Shown here in pieces: positions 15,634-23,796 of a stretch of 64,000 bases of DNA (position 1 is the stretch's first letter; each line of letters starts with the position of its first letter). The notes under the pieces are model-generated. The model saw only the letters and a program-made list of their open reading frames with translations, did no database searches and was not told where the DNA came from. Source of the stretch: Allorhizocola sp044869915 (GTDB lineage Bacteria; Actinomycetota; Actinomycetes; Mycobacteriales; Micromonosporaceae); contig JBIOYB010000676.1 of assembly GCA_044869915.1 (NCBI GenBank), positions 7,748 to 71,747 on the forward strand, read 5' to 3'. The position numbers were made by a program, and so were the translations under genes.

Positions 15634-16617
15634 ATGCATTCACGCCCATTGCCCATCCTGGCCGGTATCCTGCTTGCTCTCACCGGAGTGCTCGGCGTCC
15701 ATCAGGCGACAGCGGCACAGACCCCGCAGGCGGCAGCCGTGATCGCCGCGCCCGTCACGTTGCGGATCGGGACCTGGAACATCTGCGGCGAATACAACGG
15801 GTGTCCCAACGTGACCCGGTTCCAGGCCAAGGCCGACATGGTCTACAACCTGGTGAAGAGGAACTTCCTGCATGCCGTGCTGCTGTCCGAGGTGTGCGAG
15901 TGGCACGTCAGCGAGCTCCTGCGCCAGTTTCGGCTGGTCGACCCCAGCTGGGACGCGCAGTTCCAACCGGTTCGGCAGATCGACACGGCCGGTGGCTGGA
16001 TCGCCCGGCGGACCCGCGTCTGCGACCGTCCTGAATGGTCGAACGTGACCGGCGACAAGCACGTGCTCGGCATCGCGGTGCTGTCCAACGGCGGCTTCGA
16101 CCAGCCGACCGTGTATGAGCTGCCGACGCCGGCCTCGCCGCAGTTCATCACCGACACGCCGATGGTGTGCGTCCGGAAGATCAGCCCGGCCGTGCGACTG
16201 TGCGAGGCGCACTTCACCTCGCCCGGTAACGACCCGAACGAAACCTGGCGCAGAGCGCAGGTCGCCAGGGTCGCCGAGATCGTCGCGTCCTTCGGCGCGG
16301 ACCGGATCGTGTTCGGCGGCGACCTCAATGCCCTGCCGCCTGACCGTGGCGGTGGCACGATCCTCGCGCCGCTCTACGCGCAGCTGCGCGAGTGCGCACA
16401 GGTCAACGCCGACAACAACCCGAGCACCCCGGACGCGCGGACAGGCCCGGACACGGCACGCTGGACGGGCGGCACGGGGAAGATCGACTACCTGTTCGTC
16501 CGCTCGCAGCAGACGCTCGGCCCCGGCCTGGTGTCCGCGTGCACCACGCAGTCACCGGACGCCACCACGACGCCCAACTCCGACCACGCCCCGGTGTTCG
16601 GCACGTTCCTGCTCTGA
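15634..16617 (+). CDS. Secreted endonuclease/exonuclease/phosphatase (EEP) family protein
   Basis: A 327-residue protein with a Sec signal peptide (MHSRPLPILAGILLALTGVL, cut near residue 28). The EEP metal-dependent fold follows: RIGTWNICG (45-53, metal ligand Asn), SEVCEW with the catalytic Glu, VFGGDLNALPPD and a C-terminal NSDHAPVFG. Family members cut DNA/RNA or hydrolyse phosphodiesters and sphingomyelin. Eight or so cysteines in the mature part fit an exported protein. The start is at the ATG directly before the signal peptide. It stands alone; the convergent downstream gene is also secreted. Confidence 0.8.
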   Translation: MHSRPLPILAGILLALTGVLGVHQATAAQTPQAAAVIAAPVTLRIGTWNICGEYNGCPNVTRFQAKADMVYNLVKRNFLHAVLLSEVCEWHVSELLRQFRLVDPSWDAQFQPVRQIDTAGGWIARRTRVCDRPEWSNVTGDKHVLGIAVLSNGGFDQPTVYELPTPASPQFITDTPMVCVRKISPAVRLCEAHFTSPGNDPNETWRRAQVARVAEIVASFGADRIVFGGDLNALPPDRGGGTILAPLYAQLRECAQVNADNNPSTPDARTGPDTARWTGGTGKIDYLFVRSQQTLGPGLVSACTTQSPDATTTPNSDHAPVFGTFLL

Positions 16618-16704
16618 CGTCACTGCACAGTGGACAGACGTTGGTCACGGGCTGCCGGTTAGCCGATCGGTGCTTGTGAAAGCCGCGGCACCGGCCTGAC
16701 AACA

Positions 16705-16730
16705 GGTGAAGGCCGGGACCGTCCTTCACC
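16705..16730. terminator. Hairpin between convergent genes
   Basis: GGTGAAGG (16705-16712) and CCTTCACC (16723-16730) form an 8-bp stem with a 10-base loop, placed between two converging coding regions. It may serve both directions; no T-run is seen. Confidence 0.45.
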
Positions 16731-16745
16731 ATCGCGAGTGGCCGG

Positions 16746-17348
16746 TCAGTCGAGCGGGCCGCTGTGGCACCAGCAATATCCGGCGGAGGTCTCCCCGCCG
16801 TAGGCGTCGGACACGGTCACCGAGATGTACATTTCGCTCGGTGCCCGGCAGCTGATGTCGAGCCAGTGCTTGTCGTTGAAGAAGGTCCGCAGGTTGCCGT
16901 CCACGGTCCACCGGATGCTTACCGGAGGGGTGCCTCCATCGTAGGTGAGCATGCACCGCATCCGGCTTCCGCCCGAGCTGCATATCGTGTACAAGTTGGC
17001 GATCCTCGCCCCGGTGCAGGTCACGAAGAAGTTGCCGGTGAACCTCTCGCCGGGTGGCGGCGGTGGGGTCAGGCGGAGGTCGTAACTGAGCGCGTACGTC
17101 ACACCGGGGGTGCACGACATTTCCATGCCCGTGGAGCTTCCCGAGTTGCTGTACGGATCCGCGTTGACAAACCATTGCATGGACAGGATTTCCATGCCCG
17201 CGGGCACATTGATCCCGCAAGTGATGCTGTTGGGCTCGTATCGGCAGGTGGGGGTGAGCTCCGTCGCGCCGGCGGGGGTGGCTCCCGCCAGCGGGCCTAC
17301 GGCTGCGGTGACCAACGCCAGGAAGACTGCGGTCAATCGACGGCGCAT
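16746..17348 (-). CDS. Small cysteine-rich secreted protein, function unknown
   Basis: A 200-residue protein with a signal peptide (MRRRLTAVFLALVTAAVG, cut around ATPAGA-TE). The mature part has ten cysteines and several beta-rich stretches reminiscent of immunoglobulin-like or lectin-like folds, but I recognise no family. The ATG at 17348 is supported by AAGGAG seven bases upstream. A promoter-like pair lies at 17389-17417. It is adjacent to, and divergent from, the Liv-type transporter region but has no obvious link to it. Confidence 0.65.
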   Translation of the reverse strand: MRRRLTAVFLALVTAAVGPLAGATPAGATELTPTCRYEPNSITCGINVPAGMEILSMQWFVNADPYSNSGSSTGMEMSCTPGVTYALSYDLRLTPPPPPGERFTGNFFVTCTGARIANLYTICSSGGSRMRCMLTYDGGTPPVSIRWTVDGNLRTFFNDKHWLDISCRAPSEMYISVTVSDAYGGETSAGYCWCHSGPLD

Positions 17349-17388
17349 CGCATATCTCCTTTTTGGACGGTTGATGGTGCCGCGTCCG

Positions 17389-17417
17389 ATCATGTCGATG
17401 GGGTTCAACTTTGTCAA
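17389..17417 (-). promoter_or_regulatory. Promoter of the small secreted protein
   Basis: On the minus strand TTGACA (17417-17412) and CATGAT (17394-17389) are 17 bases apart, close to the sigma-70-type consensus, 41 bases before the start codon. Confidence 0.5.
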
Positions 17418-17481
17418 TGAGTTGGCTCCGAGTACTAAAGGGACATGGTCGACGATTCCGGACGCCTTGATCGTTCTGTAA

Positions 17482-17504
17482 CCGTTGTGACGCCGTCACG
17501 ACGG
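17482..17504. promoter_or_regulatory. 11-bp-arm imperfect palindrome upstream of the Liv-type operon
   Basis: CCGTTGTGACG and CGTCACGACGG flank a single C and pair with one mismatch. It abuts a TTGACA -35 box, so it may bind an activator or repressor other than KstR2. Confidence 0.45.
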
Positions 17505-17533
17505 TTGACAGGGCGATCAACCGAAAGCAGGAT
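17505..17533 (+). promoter_or_regulatory. Promoter of the Liv-type ABC transporter operon
   Basis: TTGACA (17505-17510) and CAGGAT (17528-17533) are 17 bases apart. Transcription would begin near 17540, inside the KstR2-like box, leaving a leader of about 240 bases before the first gene. The remaining part of the 429-base gap (to 17777) shows no other clear element. Confidence 0.55.
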
Positions 17534-17539
17534 GACTCA

Positions 17540-17553
17540 ATCAAGCGCTTGCT
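17540..17553. promoter_or_regulatory. KstR2-box match upstream of the ABC transporter
   Basis: ATCAAGCGCTTGCT fits the published KstR2 motif AnCAAGnnCTTGnT exactly. It covers the predicted transcription start of the transporter operon, a normal place for a repressor site. Confidence 0.65.
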
Positions 17554-17777
17554 AGGTAATGTGGGCCACAGATGAACCGCCTCCGGCGCCCGCGCGGCGT
17601 CGGGGCGGGCCGGTAGCGAAACGGCACGGGGGCCAGCCCGGGGCGTCGACCTGACCGACGCGGATTCGCTGCAGATCGACCAAGCAGAGCCAGACGGAGA
17701 GCCGGCATCGACCGGCCGGACACAACGCGACCCAGGCGAGTATGAAATAGGTCGAAATAAGAGATAGGCGAGGGTAA

Positions 17778-19007
17778 ATGGTGGCTAGATCCAGTAGAAG
17801 GGCAGCGCGCCTGACCGTCGTGCTCGCGGGCGTAGTGGCGCTTGCGGCCGCGGGCTGTGGCAGCGGGAGCAAAGGCACGGATACTCCGGACAGCGGCACC
17901 GCCAAGGGCGAGCCGATCGTCATCGGGATGGACGAGGACAGCACCGGTCCTGGCGCGTCTTACAGCACGATCGCGGGCAAGACGATCCGGCACGCGATCC
18001 AGGACCTCAACGACAAGGGCGGCGTGCTCGGCCGGCCGATCAAACTGGTCATCGAGAACGACGAGAGCGACCCCACCAAGGTCCCGGCCACGCTCCAAAA
18101 ACTGGGAAGCCAGGGCGCGAAGCTGCTGCTGCTGCAAAGCGGCAGCGCGGCCATCATTCAGGCCAAGTCGACGCTGACCCAGTTGAAGCTGCCCGCCATC
18201 GCCCCGACCGGCGTCACGGCCACCCTGGTGGCCCCGCCCAACAATGAGCTCATCTACATGCTGGCCAACACCACCGGCGACTGGGCAAAGGTGTATTGCG
18301 GCGCGTTCCAGGCCGCCAACATCACCAAGATAGGCGTGCTGGCCGACGACACCACGACCATCGCGGCGCTGAACAAGGCGCTCTTCGACGCCATGAAGTG
18401 TGTGACGGTGACCGCGACGGAGAAGGGCGCGGCCAACGCGTCCGACCTTTCGCCGCAGGTGGCCCGGCTCAAGAACTCCAACCCCGACGCCATCCTGGTG
18501 ACCAGCGTCGGCGGCGCGTTCGAGGTGCTCGCGCAGAACACGCTCGCCAGCCAGATGCCGGGCAAGACCCGCTTCTCCCTCGCGTCGATCGGCAACCAAC
18601 CCGCCTCGTGGAAGCTGGCCAACCCGGCAGCGTTGAAGGACCTCATCTTCATGGGTTCGATCAACAGCCAGAACCCGCGCACCCAGGAACTGGTCAAGTT
18701 CCTCAAGGCGAAAAACGGTGCCGACTACGAGATCACGGCGTATGACGCGCAGGCGTGGGACACCGTCCAGTTGGTCAAGCAGATGATCGAGAAGGCCGGT
18801 GGGGACGATCCGGCGAAGCTCAACGCGGCGATCCAGTCGATCACCAAGTATCCGGCCACCTTCGGCCAGGCGAGCTTCACCCTCTCCTTCTCCGCCGACA
18901 AGCACCTGGGCGCCGACGGGCTGTGCGGTCTGTCCCTGATCCAGTTTGGCGCGGACAACAAGCCGTCCGGCCCCTGGTCCACCTACCAGCCGCCGTGCTC
19001 GAGTTGA
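17778..19007 (+). CDS. Liv-type ABC transporter, substrate-binding lipoprotein
   Basis: A 409-residue periplasmic-binding-protein type I (Leu/Ile/Val family, Peripla_BP_6). The signal peptide ends in a lipobox with Cys27 (LAAAGCGSG), so the mature protein is membrane-anchored by lipid. Family features include the N-terminal IVIGMDEDSTGPG and repeated alternate Rossmann-like elements. It is the first gene of a five-gene importer operon. Liv-type systems carry branched amino acids but in actinomycetes and proteobacteria also aromatic and steroid-derived acids. The KstR2-like site upstream suggests a steroid ring intermediate (HIP or similar) as ligand; this is inference. A strong stem-loop directly after the gene separates it from the permease genes. 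Confidence 0.85.
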   Translation: MVARSSRRAARLTVVLAGVVALAAAGCGSGSKGTDTPDSGTAKGEPIVIGMDEDSTGPGASYSTIAGKTIRHAIQDLNDKGGVLGRPIKLVIENDESDPTKVPATLQKLGSQGAKLLLLQSGSAAIIQAKSTLTQLKLPAIAPTGVTATLVAPPNNELIYMLANTTGDWAKVYCGAFQAANITKIGVLADDTTTIAALNKALFDAMKCVTVTATEKGAANASDLSPQVARLKNSNPDAILVTSVGGAFEVLAQNTLASQMPGKTRFSLASIGNQPASWKLANPAALKDLIFMGSINSQNPRTQELVKFLKAKNGADYEITAYDAQAWDTVQLVKQMIEKAGGDDPAKLNAAIQSITKYPATFGQASFTLSFSADKHLGADGLCGLSLIQFGADNKPSGPWSTYQPPCSS

Positions 19008-19012
19008 TCCCT

Positions 19013-19049
19013 CCGGATGCCCCGATGGCGAAAGCTTCGGGGCATCCGG
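19013..19049 (+). terminator. 13-bp intercistronic stem-loop between binding protein and permease genes
   Basis: CCGGATGCCCCGA (19013-19025) and TCGGGGCATCCGG (19037-19049) pair perfectly around an 11-base loop. Located six bases after the binding-protein stop and lacking a T-run, it is better read as an mRNA stabiliser or partial terminator that keeps the binding protein more abundant than the membrane parts. Confidence 0.65.
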
Positions 19050-19077
19050 TCAGTCCCGATCCGCTGGTGGAGGAACG

Positions 19078-19953
19078 GTGAACCAGCTACAACTTTGGAT
19101 TTCCGCCCTGGAGATGGGCTGCTTCTTCGGGCTGCTCGCGCTGGCGTACTACCTGACCCTGGTGGGCGCCGGCTTCTTCAACTTCGCCATCGGCCCGTAC
19201 GCGATGCTGGGCGGCCTGGCCACGTCCTATCTCGTGATCGAGGCTGACATGCCGGTGTGGACGGCGGCCTTGCTCGCTGTGCTACTGGCGATGGTGCTCG
19301 CGGCGGCGACCGAACTGGCGGTCGTGCGCCCGGTGCAGAAGCGCAGCGGCGGAGGTGAGCTGCCCGCGCTGGTGGCCGTGGCCGCGGTGCTGTTCGCCAT
19401 CCAGCAGTTCGGCGGCTACTTCTTCGGCTACACCACGCTTCCCGGGCAGCAGCTCGTCCGATTCGATCCGCTTCCCATCGGTGACACCCAGCTCGAGTCG
19501 TACAAGGTCATACTGATCGCGTTCACGGCGGTGGCGTTCACGGCGGTGGCGGTGTGGATCCGTGCCACCCGGACCGGTCGCTTGCTACGCGCGGTGGGCG
19601 ACAGCAAGCACGCGGCGAGCCTGCTCGGCCTGCCGGTCAACCGCATCCGGCTGGTGGCCTTCGTGGTCTCCGGTCTGCTCGCCGGGATCACCGGTCTGCT
19701 GTTCGCCACCAAGGCCGGGGTCAGCTCGACTTCTGGTTTGTCTTGGGCGGTTTCAGGATTTTTGGCCATGGTTATCGGCGGTACCGGGTCGGTCTACGCG
19801 CCGCTCGTCGGCGGCCTGTTGCTGGGATGCGTGGAGGTGTTCCTGCCGTACTACTTCGGCGGCCACGCGCAGGTCTACGGGCTGCTCGTCGTGGCGCTGA
19901 TGTTCTTCGCGTTCAAGCCACAAGGGCTGTTTGTGCGAAGGGTGCGAGCATGA
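19078..19953 (+). CDS. Liv-type ABC transporter permease (LivH-like)
   Basis: A 291-residue inner-membrane permease with about eight hydrophobic helices and the LivH signature GVSSTSGLSWAVSGFLAMVIGGTGS near residues 220-245. GTG 19078 has GGAGGAA just upstream. The coding sequence includes a 15-bp direct duplication near 19520-19550 giving AFTAVAFTAVAVW in one helix. It overlaps the next permease gene by ATGA. Forms the transmembrane pathway with the LivM-like partner. Confidence 0.9.
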   Translation: MNQLQLWISALEMGCFFGLLALAYYLTLVGAGFFNFAIGPYAMLGGLATSYLVIEADMPVWTAALLAVLLAMVLAAATELAVVRPVQKRSGGGELPALVAVAAVLFAIQQFGGYFFGYTTLPGQQLVRFDPLPIGDTQLESYKVILIAFTAVAFTAVAVWIRATRTGRLLRAVGDSKHAASLLGLPVNRIRLVAFVVSGLLAGITGLLFATKAGVSSTSGLSWAVSGFLAMVIGGTGSVYAPLVGGLLLGCVEVFLPYYFGGHAQVYGLLVVALMFFAFKPQGLFVRRVRA

Positions 19954-20924
19954 GCGCCCGGCCGGGGACGGTGTCGCGCTCGGGCCTGGGCGGGCTGGCG
20001 CTCGGGGTGGCCGGTGCGGTGATCATGCTGCTGTGGGTGGGCGCCGACGGGTACAAGCAAACTCTGGTGACGACCACGACGACCTATGCGCTTGTGGCAC
20101 TGGGGATGTACGTGCCGTACCTGATGGCGGGCTCCCTGTCGATGGCCTACGGCGCATACGCCGGGATAGGCGGCTACGCGGTCGGTCTCATCTCCACCAA
20201 GGCGGGCCTGCCGATGGTCGCGGCCTGGATCCTCGGCCCGATCGTGGCGGCGGTGGTGGCGGTGCTGCTGGGCCTGGTCACCCGGCGCCTTTCGGGGTTC
20301 TTCCTGGCGGCCGTGACCCTGCTGTTCGGCATGGCGTTCAGCGCGTGGCTCACCGACGCCGAGAATCTCACGGGCGGCTCGGGCGGGCTGGGCAACCTGC
20401 GGCCGGTGAACGTGTTTGGGTGGCAGCCTTCCGCGTACCAGACAGTGCTTTTTGGAATTTTCTTGGTACTCGTGATCGCCTTCCTGCTCGACCGGATGCG
20501 GATGTCCCCGTGGGGGGTGATAGTCCGCACGATGCACGAGGCGCCGAGCGCGGTGGAGGCCGCGGGCGTGCGTGTGCCGGTGATGAACCTGGTGGCGCTC
20601 GCGATCGGCGCGGCCATCGCGGCCGTGGGCGGCGCGATGTTCACCTACTCCACCGGCAGCGTCACTCCGGACACGTTCGGGCTTTCCGTGGTGTTCCTTG
20701 CCATTTTCATGCCGCTCATCGGTGGCTCCGGCACGCCGTGGGGGGCGGTGGCGGGTGCGGTCATCGCCGTCCAGCTCACGCTGAACTTCCCGGCGATCGA
20801 GGCGAGCGGCACGCTGATCCTGGCGCTGGGTGTGCTGGTGATCCTGCTGGTGGCGCCGCGCGGTGTGATCGGCTACGCCGATCGGCTTCGCAAGCGACTC
20901 ATGCCTGGAGGCCCGCGTGGCTGA
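19950..20924 (+). CDS. Liv-type ABC transporter permease (LivM-like)
   Basis: A 324-residue permease with an extra N-terminal helix and eight to nine transmembrane helices. The central GGSGGLGNLRPV and the EAA-like GVRVPVMNLVALAIGAAIAAVGG match LivM proteins. Start ATG 19950 overlaps the livH-like stop; its own 3' end overlaps the ATPase gene by eight bases. Translational coupling across the whole operon is therefore tight. Confidence 0.9.
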   Translation: MSARPGTVSRSGLGGLALGVAGAVIMLLWVGADGYKQTLVTTTTTYALVALGMYVPYLMAGSLSMAYGAYAGIGGYAVGLISTKAGLPMVAAWILGPIVAAVVAVLLGLVTRRLSGFFLAAVTLLFGMAFSAWLTDAENLTGGSGGLGNLRPVNVFGWQPSAYQTVLFGIFLVLVIAFLLDRMRMSPWGVIVRTMHEAPSAVEAAGVRVPVMNLVALAIGAAIAAVGGAMFTYSTGSVTPDTFGLSVVFLAIFMPLIGGSGTPWGAVAGAVIAVQLTLNFPAIEASGTLILALGVLVILLVAPRGVIGYADRLRKRLMPGGPRG

Positions 20925-21720
20925 CGAATTGTTGTTGGTGGGCAAGGGTTTGACCAAGCGCTACGGCGGCGTGACCGCGCTCCTGGACGCGTCCTTCTCG
21001 CTGCGCGCGGGTGAGATCCTCGGCCTGGTCGGGCCCAACGGGGCCGGCAAGACGACGCTGGTCGATCTGATCTCGGGGGCGCAGTCGGCCACCGCGGGCG
21101 AGCTGACCCTGCGCGGGGTGCGGCTGACCGGACCGGCGTCGCGGCGGGCGCGGCACGGCTTGGCGCGCACGTTCCAGTACCCCCAACTGGCTTTGGAGCT
21201 CGGCGTGCGGGAAAACCTGGCCGTGGGCCGGGCCGCCCGCCGGCACGCCACGGTCTGGCGGATGCTCGCCGGAGCCGTGGTGGGCGCGATGTCACCGTCC
21301 AATCGGGCCGACGATGCCGCGGTCGAGGCGATCGCCGGGGAGCTGGGCATCGATCGGTTGGACCGGCAGGCGGGCGAGCTGAGCCTCGGCGAGCAGCGCC
21401 TGGTCGAAGTGGGCCGGGCGCTGGGGCAGGATCCGCTGGTGATGCTGCTCGATGAGCCGTTCGCCGGGTCCGACGCGCACGGCGTCGCGGGCATCATCGA
21501 GGTCATCCGGACGGTCCAGCGGCGCGGTCACGCCGTGATCCTGGTGGACCACAACGTCGATCTGGTGGCCGGCCTGGTGGACCGGATCATGTTGCTGGAC
21601 CGGGGAAACACCGTCTTCGACGGTGATCCGGCGCAGTGCCTGGCCAGCCCGCAGATGCAAGAGGTGTATTTCGGCACCGACGTGTCCGAGGAGCTGGAGG
21701 CGACCGATGCAACGGCATGA
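20917..21720 (+). CDS. Liv-type ABC transporter ATP-binding protein (LivG-like)
   Basis: A 267-residue ATPase with Walker A GPNGAGKTT (near residue 41), signature LSLGEQR, Walker B VMLLDEPFAG and the H-loop in ILVDHNVDLV. The C-terminal extension (QCLASPQMQEVYFG) is diagnostic of LivG. The GTG start lies within the end of the livM-like gene. Powers the importer together with the LivF-like subunit. Confidence 0.9.
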   Translation: MADELLLVGKGLTKRYGGVTALLDASFSLRAGEILGLVGPNGAGKTTLVDLISGAQSATAGELTLRGVRLTGPASRRARHGLARTFQYPQLALELGVRENLAVGRAARRHATVWRMLAGAVVGAMSPSNRADDAAVEAIAGELGIDRLDRQAGELSLGEQRLVEVGRALGQDPLVMLLDEPFAGSDAHGVAGIIEVIRTVQRRGHAVILVDHNVDLVAGLVDRIMLLDRGNTVFDGDPAQCLASPQMQEVYFGTDVSEELEATDATA

Positions 21721-22456
21721 GCTTCGGGTCGAGGGTCTGTCTGTGCGATACGGCCAGGCCCAAGCTGTGTCCAATGTGGACATCGTGGTGCCGGGCGGCA
21801 CGGTCACGGCGCTCGTCGGGCCCAACGGCGCGGGCAAGAGCAGCGCCGTGCTGGCCGCGTACGGGTCGGTCCCCGCCACGGGCAAAGTGTTCCTCGACGG
21901 GCAGGACGTATCGAAGCTGTCGCCCGCCAAGCGCGCACGGGCCGGCATCGCCATCGTTCCCCAGGGCCGCCAGCTGTTCCCCCACCTGAACGTGGCCGAC
22001 AATCTGGCCGTGATGGCGGAGCTGTTGCGCCTGCCGCGCAGTGCCGTCGACGGTGCGCTGGACCGGTTTCCCATCCTGCGCACCCGGCTGCGCAGCCTCG
22101 CGGGCGTGCTGTCCGGCGGCGAGCAGCAGATGCTGGTCGTGTCGCGGGCGCTGATGGGCTCACCACGGGTGCTGCTGCTCGACGAGATGATGACCGGCCT
22201 GGCCCCGCTCATCGTGCGGGAGCTCGCCGCGACCGTGACGGCGCTCGCCAAGGAGGGCGTGGCCGTGCTGCTGGCCGAACCGGCCCTCGGCGGGCTGCGC
22301 GGCGTGGTGCGGCGGGGCTACGTGATCGTGCGCGGCGAACTGGTGGCGTCCACACAGGACGGTGGGGTGGAGCTGGAACGCCTCAACCGCAGGGCCGTCG
22401 GCATGGAGATCGCGGAGGCGCAGGCGGAGGTCGACGCGGTCGAATCGAGCCGTTAG
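21707..22456 (+). CDS. Liv-type ABC transporter ATP-binding protein (LivF-like)
   Basis: A 249-residue ATPase with Walker A GPNGAGKSS, a VPQGRQLFPHLNVADNL Q-loop segment typical of LivF, signature LSGGEQQM and Walker B LLLDEMMTGLAP. The usual LivF ending VEQN after the last strand is replaced by AEPALGG, so the H-loop region is divergent. Activity may rely on the partner LivG-like site. It overlaps the preceding gene by 14 bases. It is the last intact gene of the operon; a degraded HD-domain fragment follows directly. Confidence 0.85.
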   Translation: MQRHELRVEGLSVRYGQAQAVSNVDIVVPGGTVTALVGPNGAGKSSAVLAAYGSVPATGKVFLDGQDVSKLSPAKRARAGIAIVPQGRQLFPHLNVADNLAVMAELLRLPRSAVDGALDRFPILRTRLRSLAGVLSGGEQQMLVVSRALMGSPRVLLLDEMMTGLAPLIVRELAATVTALAKEGVAVLLAEPALGGLRGVVRRGYVIVRGELVASTQDGGVELERLNRRAVGMEIAEAQAEVDAVESSR

Positions 22457-22716
22457 CGGCGCTTCCCGAACGATCTCGCGAAATGATCCGCCGAGCGGTC
22501 GATGAATACGAGTCGCGACAGACCACCGAAGCGCTCTGCGCCAAGGACGCCGATAAGCTGGAGATGCTTCTACAGGCCGTCGAGTACCGCGATATCGGCG
22601 TTAGTCGAGTCGATGGCTGGATTGAATCGGCACGCAGAGGCCTCAAGACCCAGACCGCCCAGCGGATCGCCGAGGCTGCTGTCAACCTGTCTCCACTCGC
22701 CTGGCGCGACCGTTAA
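22450..22716 (+). pseudogene. C-terminal remnant of an HD-domain 5'-deoxynucleotidase (HDDC2/YfbR-like)
   Basis: The frame encodes EYESRQTTEALCAKDADKLE followed by MLLQAVEYRD, the conserved C-terminal half of HDDC2-type HD phosphohydrolases. The same frame is still open upstream into the end of the LivF-like gene without a start, and the HD metal-binding N-terminal half is missing. A short protein from ATG 22483 (77 residues) is possible but would lack the active site. Confidence 0.6.
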
Positions 22717-22757
22717 GATGTGATATGGCGGAGCCGATCACGTCCGGCGTTCCTCCT

Positions 22758-22848
22758 GGCCACCGGCCACCGGCCACCGGCCACCGGCCACCGGCCACCG
22801 GCCACCGGCCACCGGCCACCGGCCACCGGCCACCGGCCACCGGCGACC
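22758..22848. repeat. Heptanucleotide tandem repeat (GGCCACC)12 plus one variant
   Basis: Twelve perfect copies of GGCCACC run head to tail from 22758 to 22841, followed by one GGCGACC. The array is in the non-coding gap between the transporter operon and the fadD3 operon; no credible gene covers it. Identical units indicate recent slippage expansion. The 22717-22929 interval otherwise holds only the downstream hairpin. Confidence 0.9.
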
Positions 22849-22900
22849 GGATCGATCACCAGGCCGCCTGCGCTCGCAAAGGCCGGCCCGCGCCACAGAT

Positions 22901-22931
22901 AGGTGAACTCGTGGGGCACCAGGGTTCACCT
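22901..22931 (-). terminator. Hairpin at the end of the fadD3 operon
   Basis: AGGTGAAC (22901-22908) and GTTCACCT (22924-22931) form a perfect 8-bp stem that begins at the stop codon of the last gene of the minus-strand operon. No T-run follows. Confidence 0.45.
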
Positions 22932-23796
22932 ATAAAGTCTGGACCCGGCGCAGCCCGAGCGGTTGCGCCTGGGCGGCCAGGGTGGAGGCGAAGGCGTCGG
23001 CCACGGCTCCCACTGTCCACTGTGGATTGCGCAGGCCCTTGCCCAGCACGCCGGGGTGGGTCATGAGCGACAGCTCGTCGCCGTCCATGCGCACCACCTG
23101 GCCGTTGATTTCCGCGGCGGCGTCGGACAGCAGGAAGACCACCGCGGGGGCGTTGGACTCGGGAGTCATGCGGGTGTTCTGCCTGGGCGCCTTGTCGCCG
23201 TGGAAGCGTTCGAACTCCTGCGCCATGCGCGTGTTGGCGTTGGGCGACACCGCGTTGACCCGCACCCCGGAGCCCGCGAAGTCGATCGCCCAGCAGTAGG
23301 TCAGCGAGGCGACCCCGCCCTTGCTCGCACCGTAGGCGGCCATCGACGCCGATCCGGCCTGCGAGCCGGAGGCGACGTTGACGATGCTGCCACGCCCGCG
23401 TTCGAGCATCGCCGCGATGGCGTGCATCCCGCAGTAGGCGGTCCCGAGCAGGTTCACCTCGATCACCCTGCGGAACGTGGCCGGATCCTGGTCGCGCGCA
23501 TCGGCTATGCGGAACAGTCCGGCGTTGTTGACCAGCCCGTCGATCGCGCCGAACGCCTCGACACACCGCTCCACCGCCCGCCCCGCGCCCGACCACCGTG
23601 ACACGTCGGAGGCGTCGGCCTCGGCCCGGCCGCCCGCGTCCCGGATCCGCTCCACGACCTCGGCCGCCGCCGCCCGGTCGATGTCGTTGACGAGCACGGC
23701 GGCGCCCTCCTGCGCCGCGAGCAACGCATACGCGGCACCGAGCCCCCGTCCGGCCCCGGTGATCGCGACGGCCTTGCCGTCCAAGTAGCCCGTCAC
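22930..23796 (-). CDS. Short-chain dehydrogenase/reductase (SDR), long form
   Basis: A 288-residue NAD(P)-dependent SDR. GAGRGLG (14-20) binds the cofactor, NNAG and the catalytic YGASK are intact, and the family Ser lies in VASGSQ. The C-terminus is about 40 residues longer than classical SDRs, resembling the 17-beta-HSD4-type hydroxyacyl-CoA dehydrogenases. GTG 23796 overlaps the thiolase stop (GTGA), marking it as the last gene of the fadD3-SDR-thiolase-SDR operon. A beta-hydroxyacyl-CoA dehydrogenation step in side-chain or ring-fragment breakdown is likely, given the thiolase next to it. Confidence 0.8.
   Translation of the reverse strand: MTGYLDGKAVAITGAGRGLGAAYALLAAQEGAAVLVNDIDRAAAAEVVERIRDAGGRAEADASDVSRWSGAGRAVERCVEAFGAIDGLVNNAGLFRIADARDQDPATFRRVIEVNLLGTAYCGMHAIAAMLERGRGSIVNVASGSQAGSASMAAYGASKGGVASLTYCWAIDFAGSGVRVNAVSPNANTRMAQEFERFHGDKAPRQNTRMTPESNAPAVVFLLSDAAAEINGQVVRMDGDELSLMTHPGVLGKGLRNPQWTVGAVADAFASTLAAQAQPLGLRRVQTL

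Noticed and set aside
20950..20965. KstR2-like half site GACCAAGCGCTAC in the LivG-like gene
   Set aside because: Only one half matches and it lies inside coding sequence, so it is treated as chance.
17778..22456. Branched-chain amino acid transporter as a firm substrate call
   Set aside because: The fold is Liv-type, but the regulatory site and neighbours point elsewhere; the substrate is left open.
22758..22848. CRISPR array
   Set aside because: Units are 7 bp head to tail with no spacers and no cas genes nearby.
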